Positions 26,536 through 36,500 of a DNA stretch of 64,000 nt are shown one piece after another (position 1 is the first letter of the stretch; every line of letters starts with the position of its first letter). The stretch is from positions 186,001 through 250,000 of the forward strand of contig NZ_FNBN01000004.1 in assembly GCF_900102545.1 (NCBI RefSeq), given 5' to 3'. The notes beneath the pieces are model-generated. The model was given only the letters and a program-made list of their open reading frames with translations. It was not told the origin of the DNA and ran no database searches. The translations under genes were made by a program, and so were the position numbers. The DNA comes from Chitinophaga filiformis (lineage in GTDB: Bacteria > Bacteroidota > Bacteroidia > Chitinophagales > Chitinophagaceae).

Positions 26536-26576
26536 AATCCCCCTTGACACCGTTTTTTGCAGCATCAAGGGGGATT
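26536..26576 (-). terminator. Hairpin terminator after aspS
   Basis: AATCCCCCTTGA (26536-26547) and its perfect complement at 26565-26576 form a 12-bp stem 43 bp after the aspS stop. The tail is T-poor on the minus strand, so factor-dependent release is possible. Confidence 0.7.
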
Positions 26577-26618
26577 CAGTTTTATTTTGCCACCCATTTA
26601 AACAAAGTCCGTGCCAAT

Positions 26619-28367
26619 CTATTTCACCAGACCGATCTTCAGCTCATTCAGCTGAGCCTGATCGATGGCGCTAGGCGCGTCCAGCATGACGTCGCGGCCG
26701 GAATTGTTCTTAGGGAAGGCGATAAAATCACGGATTGTTTCACTACCACCCAGCAGCGAGCAGAGGCGGTCGAAGCCAAAGGCGATGCCTCCGTGCGGAG
26801 GTGCTCCATATTCGAAAGCGCCCAGCAGGAAACCGAATTTGTGATTGGCCTCTTCCGGAGTCATACCCAGCGCAGCAAACATTTTCTCCTGCAGGTCGCG
26901 CTGGAAAATACGGATGGATCCACCACCTACTTCTGTACCATTCAGCACTATATCGTATGCATTTGCCTTGATGTCTGCATATTTGGACAGATCAGCCATC
27001 CAGCTGATATGTTCCGGTTTGGGTGAAGTAAACGGATGGTGACGGGCTACCCAACGGTTTTCATCCTCGGCATACTCAAATAGCGGGAAGTCGATCACCC
27101 ACAATGGTTTAAATACATTCTTATCTCTCAGGCCCAGACGCTCACCCATTTCCAGGCGTAACTCACTCATTGCCTTACGGGTACGCTCTTCCTTACCTGC
27201 CAGCACCAGGATCAGGTCGCCCGGTTGTGCCTGGCATTTTTCGGCCCAGCCTTTCAGTTTCTCTTCATCAAAGAACTTATCAACAGAGCTTTTTATTGTT
27301 CCATCAGTATTATATCTGGCGTAAATCAGACCGCTCATACCTATCTGCGGACGTTTTACCCAGTCAGTCAGCTCATCCAGCTGCTTACGGGTATAATCAG
27401 CACAGCCTTTCGCACAGATAGCCACCACCAGCTCAGCCTCGTCAAATACTTTAAAGTTGTTCCCCTTAACTGTATCATTCAGGTTTACCAGTTTCATTTC
27501 AAAGCGGATATCCGGCTTATCATTGCCATAGAACTCCATCGCGTCATCCCAGGTCATACGAGGGAAATTGCCATCGAAAGTGATGCCCTTGATCTCCCGG
27601 AAGATATGTTTCAGCATATCCTCGAAGGTGTTGAGGATATCTTCCTGCTCTACAAAGCTCATTTCACAGTCTATCTGGGTAAATTCCGGCTGGCGGTCAG
27701 CGCGGAGGTCCTCGTCACGGAAGCATTTTACGATCTGGTAATACCTGTCGTAACCACTCACCATGAGCAACTGTTTGAAAGTCTGCGGAGACTGAGGCAG
27801 CGCATAGAACTCATTGGCATTCATACGGCTGGGCACCACGAAGTCACGGGCGCCTTCGGGAGTGGACTTAATGAGAAACGGTGTTTCTATATCCATAAAG
27901 CCCCTGCTATCCAGGTAGTTACGGGCAGCCCGGTTTACGCGGTAGCGCAGTTCCAGGTTCTGCTTCACGATATTACGGCGCAGGTCGAGATAGCGGTATT
28001 TCATACGCAGCTCATCACCACCATCAGTATCGTCCTGAATGGTGAAAGGAGGCGTTTTGGCGCTGTTTAATATGGTAAACTCCCCAACAGTGATCTCAAT
28101 GTCACCAGTAGGGATATTGGGGTTCTTATTGGAACGTTCTGTTACAGTACCGGATACCTGTATAACGAACTCACGGCCCAGCGGCTGATTATCCAGCTGC
28201 TGATTCAAAGACTCTCCAAACAGGAGTTGCGTAACACCATAACGGTCACGTAGATCCACGAATGTGATACTTCCGAATTTCCTGACTGCCTGGATCCAGC
28301 CAGACAATGATACCTGTGTGCCTTTATGCTCCAGTCGTAGTTCGCCGCAAGTGTGCGTTCTGTACAT
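26619..28367 (-). CDS. aspS: Aspartyl-tRNA synthetase
   Basis: This class II synthetase charges tRNA-Asp. At 582 residues it is the bacterial type, with an N-terminal OB anticodon-binding domain (VSLSGWIQAVRKFGSITFVDLRDRYG), motif 1 in the ETPFLIKSTPEGARDFVV region, motif 2 CFRDEDLRADRQPEFTQID, a GAD insertion domain of about 110 residues, and motif 3 in GIAFGFDRL. The catalytic site is intact. It has its own promoter box at 28427, so it can be expressed apart from the oxidoreductase gene upstream. Whether it is a discriminating or non-discriminating enzyme cannot be judged by eye. Confidence 0.98.
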   Translation of the reverse strand: MYRTHTCGELRLEHKGTQVSLSGWIQAVRKFGSITFVDLRDRYGVTQLLFGESLNQQLDNQPLGREFVIQVSGTVTERSNKNPNIPTGDIEITVGEFTILNSAKTPPFTIQDDTDGGDELRMKYRYLDLRRNIVKQNLELRYRVNRAARNYLDSRGFMDIETPFLIKSTPEGARDFVVPSRMNANEFYALPQSPQTFKQLLMVSGYDRYYQIVKCFRDEDLRADRQPEFTQIDCEMSFVEQEDILNTFEDMLKHIFREIKGITFDGNFPRMTWDDAMEFYGNDKPDIRFEMKLVNLNDTVKGNNFKVFDEAELVVAICAKGCADYTRKQLDELTDWVKRPQIGMSGLIYARYNTDGTIKSSVDKFFDEEKLKGWAEKCQAQPGDLILVLAGKEERTRKAMSELRLEMGERLGLRDKNVFKPLWVIDFPLFEYAEDENRWVARHHPFTSPKPEHISWMADLSKYADIKANAYDIVLNGTEVGGGSIRIFQRDLQEKMFAALGMTPEEANHKFGFLLGAFEYGAPPHGGIAFGFDRLCSLLGGSETIRDFIAFPKNNSGRDVMLDAPSAIDQAQLNELKIGLVK

Positions 28368-28426
28368 ATACTTATATTATAAAGTTCAACCTTTGTGTTC
28401 TCCGGGGTCAAGGCCCAAACGGTCGG

Positions 28427-28434
28427 CAAAGATA
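28427..28434 (-). promoter_or_regulatory. -7 box of the aspS promoter
   Basis: TATCTTTG on the minus strand is a perfect TAnnTTTG match, giving a leader of about 50 nt in the 86-bp gap before aspS. Confidence 0.55.
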
Positions 28435-28453
28435 CATTTTGCCGCCTGCATTT

Positions 28454-29509
28454 CTACCCCCTGTACCTGTTAAAAAAGCGTTTAATATCTGTATCTGCCT
28501 GCAGTGGCTCGTTTCGAAGAACGTGAGCGACAAATTCGGCCGCCATGGCGGGAGCCAGAGAAGTGCCTTTGGTCCCCAACCCGTTAAAGATGCCCAGAGA
28601 GGGGTATTGAGGGTGTAATCCCATTATCGGACGACGGTCCGTACCCGAAGGCCGTACAGCTGCCAGCTGGTCCAATACCTGGTAAGGAACCTTCAATAGC
28701 TGCTGCAGGCCCTTTTCCAGCACCTCCCGTTTTTCCTCCGTAGGAGCTTCATCGGGATAATCCCAGGCAAATGTAGCCCCTACCCAGTAGGTATCCGGAC
28801 CCTGTGGCACAAGTGATACGCTCCTTTTTACAATATCCGGAGTGGAGAAACCGGGGATCTGTACCTGTAGTACCTCCCCTTTATTTAAAAGGAATGGGAT
28901 ATAATTAAACCAGGGGTTATTCACAATGGCGGCGCCTTCGCAAAAGATCAGGTAACGGGCGCTGATATCGGCATATCTGACGCCTTCGGGGCCGATGTCA
29001 AGACCGGACAATTCCAGTCGCTCCTCCCGCAGGCTGTTATGACTCTTCAGATAATTTCTCCAGGCAGGCAGGAGGTTGTGTAACAATACTGTAGCGCCTT
29101 TTACAATAGCCGCACCATGGGGCTGGTCCAGCCATTGCCCATAGGCACTCACCTTCTCTTCCGAGGGGTCTTCCATATAGGATAATCCCGTGGTACGCGC
29201 CACAAAGGCCCCCTTCAACTGCTCAGAGGGCAATACATTATAGATATCCCTGGGCTTGAATACCGGCACTCCGAGCAACTGTTCCAGCCCCTGGTATACC
29301 TGCACAGCCACAGGATAGATCTGGTCATATTGCCAGGCTACCGTAAAGCGGCGGCCGGAAACAGGGTTGATCACTCCTGCCGCTATACGTGACGCGCTAT
29401 TGGGCTTATATTCATCCATGACCAGCACAGACTGCCCTGCCTGCATCAAAGTGTAACTTAACACGGTACCTGCAATGCCCTGCCCTATGATCAAAAAGTC
29501 TACTTTCAT
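28454..29509 (-). CDS. FAD-dependent oxidoreductase of the D-amino-acid oxidase (DAO) family
   Basis: The 351-residue protein opens with a Rossmann dinucleotide motif (FLIIGQGIAGTVLSYTLMQAGQSVLVMDE) and the DAO-family follow-up SASRIAAGVINPVSGRRF. Toward the end it has the second FAD contact AAVRPSGTDRRPIMGLHPQYP and LGIFNGLGTKGTSLAP. Such enzymes oxidise amines or amino acids; glycine oxidase (ThiO) and MnmC C-terminal domains are the nearest functional relatives, but no methyltransferase half or thiamine gene is present. The substrate is unknown. It follows the permease gene with a 39-bp gap and precedes aspS, likely with a separate promoter for the latter. Confidence 0.8.
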   Translation of the reverse strand: MKVDFLIIGQGIAGTVLSYTLMQAGQSVLVMDEYKPNSASRIAAGVINPVSGRRFTVAWQYDQIYPVAVQVYQGLEQLLGVPVFKPRDIYNVLPSEQLKGAFVARTTGLSYMEDPSEEKVSAYGQWLDQPHGAAIVKGATVLLHNLLPAWRNYLKSHNSLREERLELSGLDIGPEGVRYADISARYLIFCEGAAIVNNPWFNYIPFLLNKGEVLQVQIPGFSTPDIVKRSVSLVPQGPDTYWVGATFAWDYPDEAPTEEKREVLEKGLQQLLKVPYQVLDQLAAVRPSGTDRRPIMGLHPQYPSLGIFNGLGTKGTSLAPAMAAEFVAHVLRNEPLQADTDIKRFFNRYRG

Positions 29510-29548
29510 TTGGGCTGCAAAATACGATAGAAAGCATTCTGCAGCTAC

Positions 29549-31921
29549 CTATTCCGCTTTAAGACTCTTTACAGGATTCGCCAATGCGGCTCTTACAGAC
29601 TGGAAACTGATCGTGATCAATGATATCATTACAGCGGCAATACCTGCCAGCAGGAATATCCACCAATGAATACTCACGCGGTAAGCATATTGCTGCAACC
29701 AGGAAGACATCGCCCACCATGCAAGCGGGAAAGCCACTGCACAGGAGATAATCACCAGTTGCAGGAAATCTCTGGACAATAAGCCGGTTATCCCCGCTAC
29801 ACTGGCGCCCAATACTTTTCGGATACCGATCTCCTTTGTTCTGCGTTCCGCTGTATAAGCTGCCAGCCCAAATAACCCGAGACAGGAAATGATGATGGCA
29901 AGTCCTGCAAATACCCTTGATAACCTGTTCACCAACATCTCTGCCTGGAACATATCATTAAACTGGTCATCAACAAAAGTATATTCAAACGGATAGCCGG
30001 GGTTCGCTTTGGTAATTACTTTTTCGATAGCAGCTACAGCCTTTACAGGATCAGCAGTCCCCTTTAAACGCAGGTACATAATGTTCCCGAACTGCGTAAG
30101 ATTATAGAACATCACAGGATCCGGTGAAGCATACATATCACCGTACACATAGTCTTTCACTACCCCTACAACTGTCAGGAAAAGTGTCGGACCATTGGTG
30201 GGCGCCTCAATCTTTTTCCCCAACGCACTTCCTGCCCCCATCATTTTGGCCAGGGAAGACGTGATAATAACGCTCTGTGAATCTGTATTAGCCGCGTTGA
30301 AATCCCTACCCTCCATCAACTGCATTCCCATAGTAGGAATAAACCCGGAACTTGCCAGTCTTGTAGAGATCAGTATATCACTATTCTCCGGTTTGCCCTG
30401 CCATTTCAATGAACTGGTGTTATTACCACCATAAATAGTTGGATGATCAGATAAGGCTACATTTTCCACCATTCCCGTATTTAACAGGTCCTGCCTGATA
30501 GCGCTGAAATTATTCAGCATGTTTGCTTTCAGATCTATACTCAATAAATGTTCTTTATTAAACCCCAGGTCCCTGCTTTTTACATGTTGTATCTGTTGAT
30601 AGATGATCGCGGTACAAATGATCAGCATAATAGATATGGAGAACTGTAGTACTACTAAGCCTTTCCGGATAAATGCGGCCCCTCCTGTTTTTGTTTTCAA
30701 TCCTTTCAGCACCGCTACGGCATTAAATGAAGAGAGATATAAGGAAGGATAACTTCCGGCTACCAGTCCACAGATCAGCGTGATCACCAGCAATGCCAGT
30801 ATATGTACCGGTTCCTGTAATCCCAGTGTCAGGTTCTTTCCCATCAATGCATTTGCTGCCGGCAATACCATCCAGATAACGAGCACTGCCAGTATGCAGC
30901 TAAACATAGCCATCAGCAACGCCTCTCCGATAAACTGTGCGATCAGTCCACTCTTGCCGGCCCCCATCACTTTGCGCACGCCTACTTCACGCGCCCGTTT
31001 TTCGCTACGCGCAGTAGCCAGGTTCATAAAGTTGATACAGGCTATTAAGAGAATGATCCATGCAATGAGAGAAAACATGCGGACATAAGTGATACGTCCA
31101 CCAACCTGTTTCCCATTTTCAAAATTCCCGCGCAAGCGCCAGTCATTCATACTGAACAGGAACAGGTGATTAATCGCCTGGGGATTTTTCTGCTGTATAA
31201 AATTGTACAGCTTTTTATCAATTGCCGCCGGATCCGCATTAGGCTCCAGCTCTACATATGTGTAAGGCGAATTACTTAACCAATCGGATAATGATTCTTT
31301 CCGCTGCTGAAAATAGATTTGGAAAGGCAGCACCCAATCAAACTGCAGTGTCGAATTTTCAGGCAGGTCTTTCAATACGCCACTTATTACATATTCCTGC
31401 TGATTATCTACCTTGACTCTTCTGCCTACTATGTTTTTATCATCACCAAAAAACTTCTTTGCAGTCTTTTGAGTGATCACTATTGCATCCAGATCTTTAA
31501 ACGCGGTCTTCGCATTTCCCTCTGCAAAGGGCAAAGTAAACATATCAAAAAGTGAAGCCTCTGCATATCTGCCGCTTGCGTAAACCGACTTCTCACCTAT
31601 GTTGAACAGCAACGATGGAGCAAAATCCGTCATACGACAGGTATTCGCAATACCCGGAATCTCATCTTTTACAGCCGGTCCTGCCAGTCCCGGCGTAGAG
31701 GAGAATGTACGAATACTTCCCTCGTAATTCCAGTTCGCCTGCAAAGAGTATAATCTATTTCTCTTCACATATGTGCTGTCAAAATTAACTTCGTCTTCCA
31801 CCCATAAAAAGATCACACCTGCACAAACAATCCCTATAGCTAAGCCGAATATATTCAGGAAGCTGTAGGTCTTGTTTTTCCAAAGATTGCGAAGCGTCGC
31901 TTTCAGATAACTCTTAAACAT
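29549..31921 (-). CDS. FtsX/MacB-type ABC permease with periplasmic MacB core domain
   Basis: The 790-residue protein has the duplicated Bacteroidota FtsX layout: an N-terminal helix (LKATLRNLWKNKTYSFLNIFGLAIGIVCAGVIFLW), a MacB periplasmic core, three central helices with ATARSEKRAREVGVRKVMGAGKSGLIAQFIGEAL, a second periplasmic core, and three C-terminal helices with AYTAERRTKEIGIRKVLGAS. These permeases work with a separate ATPase and transmit force across the inner membrane to export or signal; none is adjacent. It starts 4 bp after the esterase gene, so the two are co-transcribed. Which ATPase serves it is unknown. Confidence 0.88.
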   Translation of the reverse strand: MFKSYLKATLRNLWKNKTYSFLNIFGLAIGIVCAGVIFLWVEDEVNFDSTYVKRNRLYSLQANWNYEGSIRTFSSTPGLAGPAVKDEIPGIANTCRMTDFAPSLLFNIGEKSVYASGRYAEASLFDMFTLPFAEGNAKTAFKDLDAIVITQKTAKKFFGDDKNIVGRRVKVDNQQEYVISGVLKDLPENSTLQFDWVLPFQIYFQQRKESLSDWLSNSPYTYVELEPNADPAAIDKKLYNFIQQKNPQAINHLFLFSMNDWRLRGNFENGKQVGGRITYVRMFSLIAWIILLIACINFMNLATARSEKRAREVGVRKVMGAGKSGLIAQFIGEALLMAMFSCILAVLVIWMVLPAANALMGKNLTLGLQEPVHILALLVITLICGLVAGSYPSLYLSSFNAVAVLKGLKTKTGGAAFIRKGLVVLQFSISIMLIICTAIIYQQIQHVKSRDLGFNKEHLLSIDLKANMLNNFSAIRQDLLNTGMVENVALSDHPTIYGGNNTSSLKWQGKPENSDILISTRLASSGFIPTMGMQLMEGRDFNAANTDSQSVIITSSLAKMMGAGSALGKKIEAPTNGPTLFLTVVGVVKDYVYGDMYASPDPVMFYNLTQFGNIMYLRLKGTADPVKAVAAIEKVITKANPGYPFEYTFVDDQFNDMFQAEMLVNRLSRVFAGLAIIISCLGLFGLAAYTAERRTKEIGIRKVLGASVAGITGLLSRDFLQLVIISCAVAFPLAWWAMSSWLQQYAYRVSIHWWIFLLAGIAAVMISLITISFQSVRAALANPVKSLKAE

Positions 31922-31925
31922 CTTG

Positions 31926-33320
31926 TTATTTTTTATGGTTGCCTGTTCCGGTATGATATTGCAGCGCTGCAGGGATCGGCGTTGGTTCTTCCTTGCCGGG
32001 ACCTAAATACATCAGGCTGGGTATCTTCGCGGCAGCATTATAAGTCATATCAAATTGATAAAAGCCCTTATCCAATGGTACGATATAAGACTGAGCGTCA
32101 TCATCGTCCGCCTTTGCTTTATAATCGATCAATACCTGCTTGTTCAGTGAAAATGTAGCATCCGTCCCTGACTCTATACCGAAAATATAGTACCCCGGTT
32201 CTTTTAGTTCTATAAAGCCAGTAACCTTTCCATTCAGTGTATCCAAACCACCCGGTAATACCTTCTTTGGCTTATCTATTCCATGCCACATCTCTCCTGC
32301 AACAAAAGTTCCTTTCTTTGTTTGTGCATATCCATCTCTTGCGGTGAATACTTTCACAGTCAGTTGCACAGGCACGGTAATTTTCGTCTCCCCTGCTGTC
32401 AACTTCGGTGATGCAGCCGTAGGTTCCGTTCCGTCTGTTGTATAATGCACATCCAGATGCTCTTCAGGGAAACAATACAGGCTAAATGGTTTGTCTTTCA
32501 GGATAATACCCGACATTGGATGATAGTTGAGTTCCTTGGTCATGTAACCGTTATATGTATACTTTAATCCATCGTACACCGTTTTAAAGATCATAGAATT
32601 ATGCGTTTCTCCACTATAAACCAAAGTCTTCCAATGCAACGCTGCAGGCGCCTTTGCATGGAAGATGGAATCCATGTCTTTGATGCCCATTCCCTTCAGT
32701 GCCTGACCCTCTCTTCCTGTGAACAATAACGTTCTCTCCGGATTAGGCAAGGATGGTAAACTGTCTCCTGCCATTTTCATCAGGAAACCATTCCCCCACC
32801 AGAAAGCAGGATCTGCCAGCAAGTAAGACTGGAATAAGGTCGGCTCTTTAAAAAAGGTATAGAGCCCAAATACACCTCCCAGCGAGCCTCCATAGTATGT
32901 TCTAAATCCTTTAGTGGGATATTTCTTTTCTATGTAAGGGATCAGCTCAGTTTTCAGGAATGACAGAAAATCGTCTGCTCCACCGGTTAACTTATTATCC
33001 GGAATCTTGTAAGGTGTAAAGTCTCTTACTCGATAGTTGTCTTTGTTTACATAAGTGTTCGGCAGGCTCACAATAATGTTCGGCGGCATGAACTGGATCT
33101 GGGCGAAGCGCTGCAATTGCGCTACTATCTTTGTATTCCACTCCCCATCCGTCACATAGGTCACTTCAAATCTTTCTCCCGGTTTGTAGTTATCGGGCAT
33201 CACTACTTCAATCTTCCTTTGTTCTTTCAGTACATTGGAGTAGATAGAATCCCTGACAATCTCCTGTGCAGAGGCAGTCAAAAATGAAAGGACGAGAAAT
33301 GCGGTAATAATATGTTTCAT
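31926..33320 (-). CDS. Secreted alpha/beta-hydrolase esterase with chitobiase-C-like domain
   Basis: From the ATG at 33320 the product has a signal peptide (MKHIITAFLVLSFLTASAQ), an esterase-D/enterochelin-esterase-like alpha/beta-hydrolase (about 25-265) with nucleophile Ser in YYGGSLGGVFGLY, then a CHB_HEX_C-type beta domain with HYTTDGTEPTAASPKL, and a C-terminal beta-sandwich with GYYIFGIESGTDATFSLN that resembles PA14 or a sugar-binding module. It would hydrolyse an ester outside the cytoplasm, perhaps on a polysaccharide or siderophore. The longer frame to 33395 has no start-like context. It is followed by the FtsX permease gene with a 4-bp gap. Confidence 0.82.
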   Translation of the reverse strand: MKHIITAFLVLSFLTASAQEIVRDSIYSNVLKEQRKIEVVMPDNYKPGERFEVTYVTDGEWNTKIVAQLQRFAQIQFMPPNIIVSLPNTYVNKDNYRVRDFTPYKIPDNKLTGGADDFLSFLKTELIPYIEKKYPTKGFRTYYGGSLGGVFGLYTFFKEPTLFQSYLLADPAFWWGNGFLMKMAGDSLPSLPNPERTLLFTGREGQALKGMGIKDMDSIFHAKAPAALHWKTLVYSGETHNSMIFKTVYDGLKYTYNGYMTKELNYHPMSGIILKDKPFSLYCFPEEHLDVHYTTDGTEPTAASPKLTAGETKITVPVQLTVKVFTARDGYAQTKKGTFVAGEMWHGIDKPKKVLPGGLDTLNGKVTGFIELKEPGYYIFGIESGTDATFSLNKQVLIDYKAKADDDDAQSYIVPLDKGFYQFDMTYNAAAKIPSLMYLGPGKEEPTPIPAALQYHTGTGNHKK

Positions 33321-33470
33321 AGATGGATGCAATTTGGAGTAAACAGATAACGGATTAAATGTACTAATTACTGTCCGTATTTGTAACTCGTGCAATTATG
33401 ATCCTAAAAGAATGCCACGTCAACACATTATTGGTTATCAATCATTTAATAGGAATCCCGGGAATATGAG

Positions 33471-33501
33471 TGTCCGGTTTTGATACAGGGATGTCCGGTT
33501 T
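33471..33501. repeat. Two direct copies of TGTCCGGTTT with 21-bp period
   Basis: TGTCCGGTTT occurs at 33471-33480 and again at 33492-33501, two helical turns apart, in the spacer between the A2M terminator and the esterase gene. It could be a paired binding site for a regulator; nothing else is known. Confidence 0.35.
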
Positions 33502-33502
33502 C

Positions 33503-33539
33503 AGAAAAGAAAAATGCGGATGGTATCCCACCCGCATTT
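33503..33539 (-). terminator. Intrinsic terminator of the alpha-2-macroglobulin gene
   Basis: AAATGCGG (33512-33519) pairs with CCGCATTT (33532-33539); on the minus strand TTTTTCTTTT follows. It lies 23 bp after the stop. Confidence 0.85.
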
Positions 33540-33562
33540 CCTTATCGATTGTAAGAATTACC

Positions 33563-36500
33563 CTACTCCACTACCTTCACCCTTATTCCCTCACTATGCG
33601 CGCTAAACTCAGGCGCATACATACACTGTGCAGTAGTGATACCATTACTGAAATTACCCTGATGTGTCACGAACAAAGTATACTCAAACACATAGGTTCC
33701 TTTCCTCAAACTACTAAAGAAGAAATTAGTGCTCGCATCCTTTGTGCTTTCATAATAACTCACCCCGTTCTGCCACTTACATTCACTGATCACATTCAGC
33801 GGCTCGAAACAGGCAGCGCGCATGTCCTTCAGGTGAATATATTCCATATCACGGTCTGATTTCATCACGATACGCACTTTCACCTTATCACCCACTTTAA
33901 GGCTGTTTCCATCTTCAATAGCAGTCAATACTGGGCCATTGCTCGTATTCCTTTCGATGAACAATTGTTTCTCCAGTTTCAGCGGTGTCTCTGCCGGTGT
34001 GATCTTATCCAGCTGCTCGAAATACTGCCAATACACAGCGCCCCAGGACGGCTGACCTTTACTGCCTTTCACTGTTACTGCAATGTTACCCATTGCAGGT
34101 TTCACTTCACTGGTATTGAAACGCTTTTTAAAGTAACCGGTACCAGCTTCTGTTTTCTCCTGTGCACTGCTTACGGTCACACTACCTGCTTTGATATCTA
34201 TTTCCGGTGTAGCTGCTAGCCAGTTGCTACCGCCCAGCAGCATTGCATAACATGCATCAGCTGTCGCTTTGGTAGTATTCCAGTTATTGGTCTGTTTATT
34301 CTTCAGCAACCATGTTTTCATATCACCAACAGCTGTAGTATCGTTGGTCACCTCTTTGAAAGCAGCGATCAGCATTGCCTGCGATTCTACAGGCGCCTGA
34401 TACCACCAGTAACCGCCGCGCAGCTCTTTCCAGCTCATTCCCATTTCCTCATTGATAGTAGCGCGTTCTTTTAGGGAGTTGATAATCTCAGTAGCGGTCT
34501 TAACATCTCCTCCTTTCTTCAGTACGATAGCCAGCATTGCCTGTGGATATACATCCATTTTCATCCAGTATTTCTTACACTGTGTCAGATAATACTGATA
34601 GGCTTCGCGATATGCCGCGGGAATCTCTTCACCTTTAAACAGACTGCGTGTATACAGATAATGTGTTTCAATATACCCGATCTGCTGAGCGTTCATATCT
34701 GCCTTATTCTGTTTCAGCCTGTGGTAAGTTTCATCAATCGCTTTATCAAGATATCCAAGCCCCTTGGCGATCATATTTCCGGCTTCGCCTTCATTCCTCA
34801 ATGCCCCAACTTCACGTAAACGACCGAAACCTGCGATGATGTATTGTGTGATGTAACGATCTTCCCACATGCCATTAAACCATGGGAAAGCACCATTGCC
34901 CATCTGACGTTCCACCAGCTGATTCACCGCCCTTTGTTGTTCGCTGCTCATACGCTGCAGATCAAACAACAAGGCTATACGCTTCTTCTGTTCAGATTCA
35001 TTTTTCGCTTCCAGTACCCATGGAGTTTCCTGCAACAGTACCGCTTTCAGTTCCTCATTCTTCTGCAGATTACTCTGTAAAGCAGATGTATCTGTAGTAC
35101 GCCATTTCTCAAAGATGTTCTTCACACCTGGTAATGCATTAGCAATGTAAGCTGCCAGTGTATTTGCATAGAATCTATTAAAGATCTGTTCAGAACATTC
35201 ATACGGATACTCCATCAGGTAAGGCAGTGCCTGCACTGCGTACCAGGCCGGATTACCAGAGAACTCCAATGTGAAGGAATGCTGTTGTAAAGTCTCAGAC
35301 TCTTCACTCTTTAATAACTTAGGCATGGTGAATGTACGGGTACCATCACCGCGCATAGACAATGGTAATGTCTCAGTCACCAACGTATTGTTGGTCAATA
35401 CCGGCAATGCATTTTCTTCACCATCACTATAGATGCCTGATTGCGCTACAACACGGTATACCAGTGAGCTGTTGAAGTTGAACGGGATCTGTACAGGGAA
35501 GCTTACCGCTGTGCTCTGTCCCTTCTCTACAGTAAAATGCTGTACCGGGAACAGGTTCTGGAACCATCCATCCACTGGCTGCATAGTCTTTGCGTCCAGC
35601 AGTTCCAATCTTGCTTCTCCTTTCAGTGTACTGTCTGCCAGGTTGCTGATCTTTGCAGAGAACTCCATCCTGTCACCTTCACGCATGAAACGTGGCGCAT
35701 TCGGCTGTACCATCAGTGGTTTCTGTGTTACAATACTGGCTTCTGCCATACCGAATGCAGCATCTTTTGTATGTGCGAGCGATAGGAAGCGCCAACGGGT
35801 CAATGCTTCCGGTACTGTAAAGTCGAAGCTGATATTGCCGTCCTTGTCTGTATGCAGTTCAGGCAGGAAGAAGGCTGTTTCATTGAAGTTTTTACGCGGT
35901 TGAATTTCAGATGGTTTAGAAGCTGCACCTCCTACTGCAGCAGACGCTGAGTCAACAACAGCTGCATCATTTGCAACAGCATACCCCAGTTCCTTCTGCT
36001 CCCTTTTTATACCAAGTGCAGTAACAACTACATCATTTAGGGCAGCCGGTGCCGGCATAGCTTTCGCCATCGCAGATTCAGCCATTATTCCCGGAGCTCT
36101 TCCAGCCACTGCACCATACAACCTGCGTCTCATTCCTTCTGAATACCCCACGATGCTCACCTCCTTATCATCCAGCAACACATACGCACCTGTCAGGTAC
36201 CAGCCAAACCAATTCAGATTATCATATGCGAAAGATGGCAGCTTCGGCCTTTCCTTACGGGTAATACCATCGCGAACCATAGCCATTGTCTCCTTAAAGT
36301 TGTCCGCGGCAACCCAGAAACGGAAAGCATCCAGCTGCGGCAATACTGAAGGCACAGACCAGTCTTGTCTGCGGAATTCATCGAGGGAAGCATCAAACAT
36401 GGAAGCTACCATTTCAGCAGCTACCTGCTCTCCTTTATATCCCTTGATCTTTACCTGCCATTTCTCTTTTTCACCGGGTAATAATTTATCACGATGAGAT

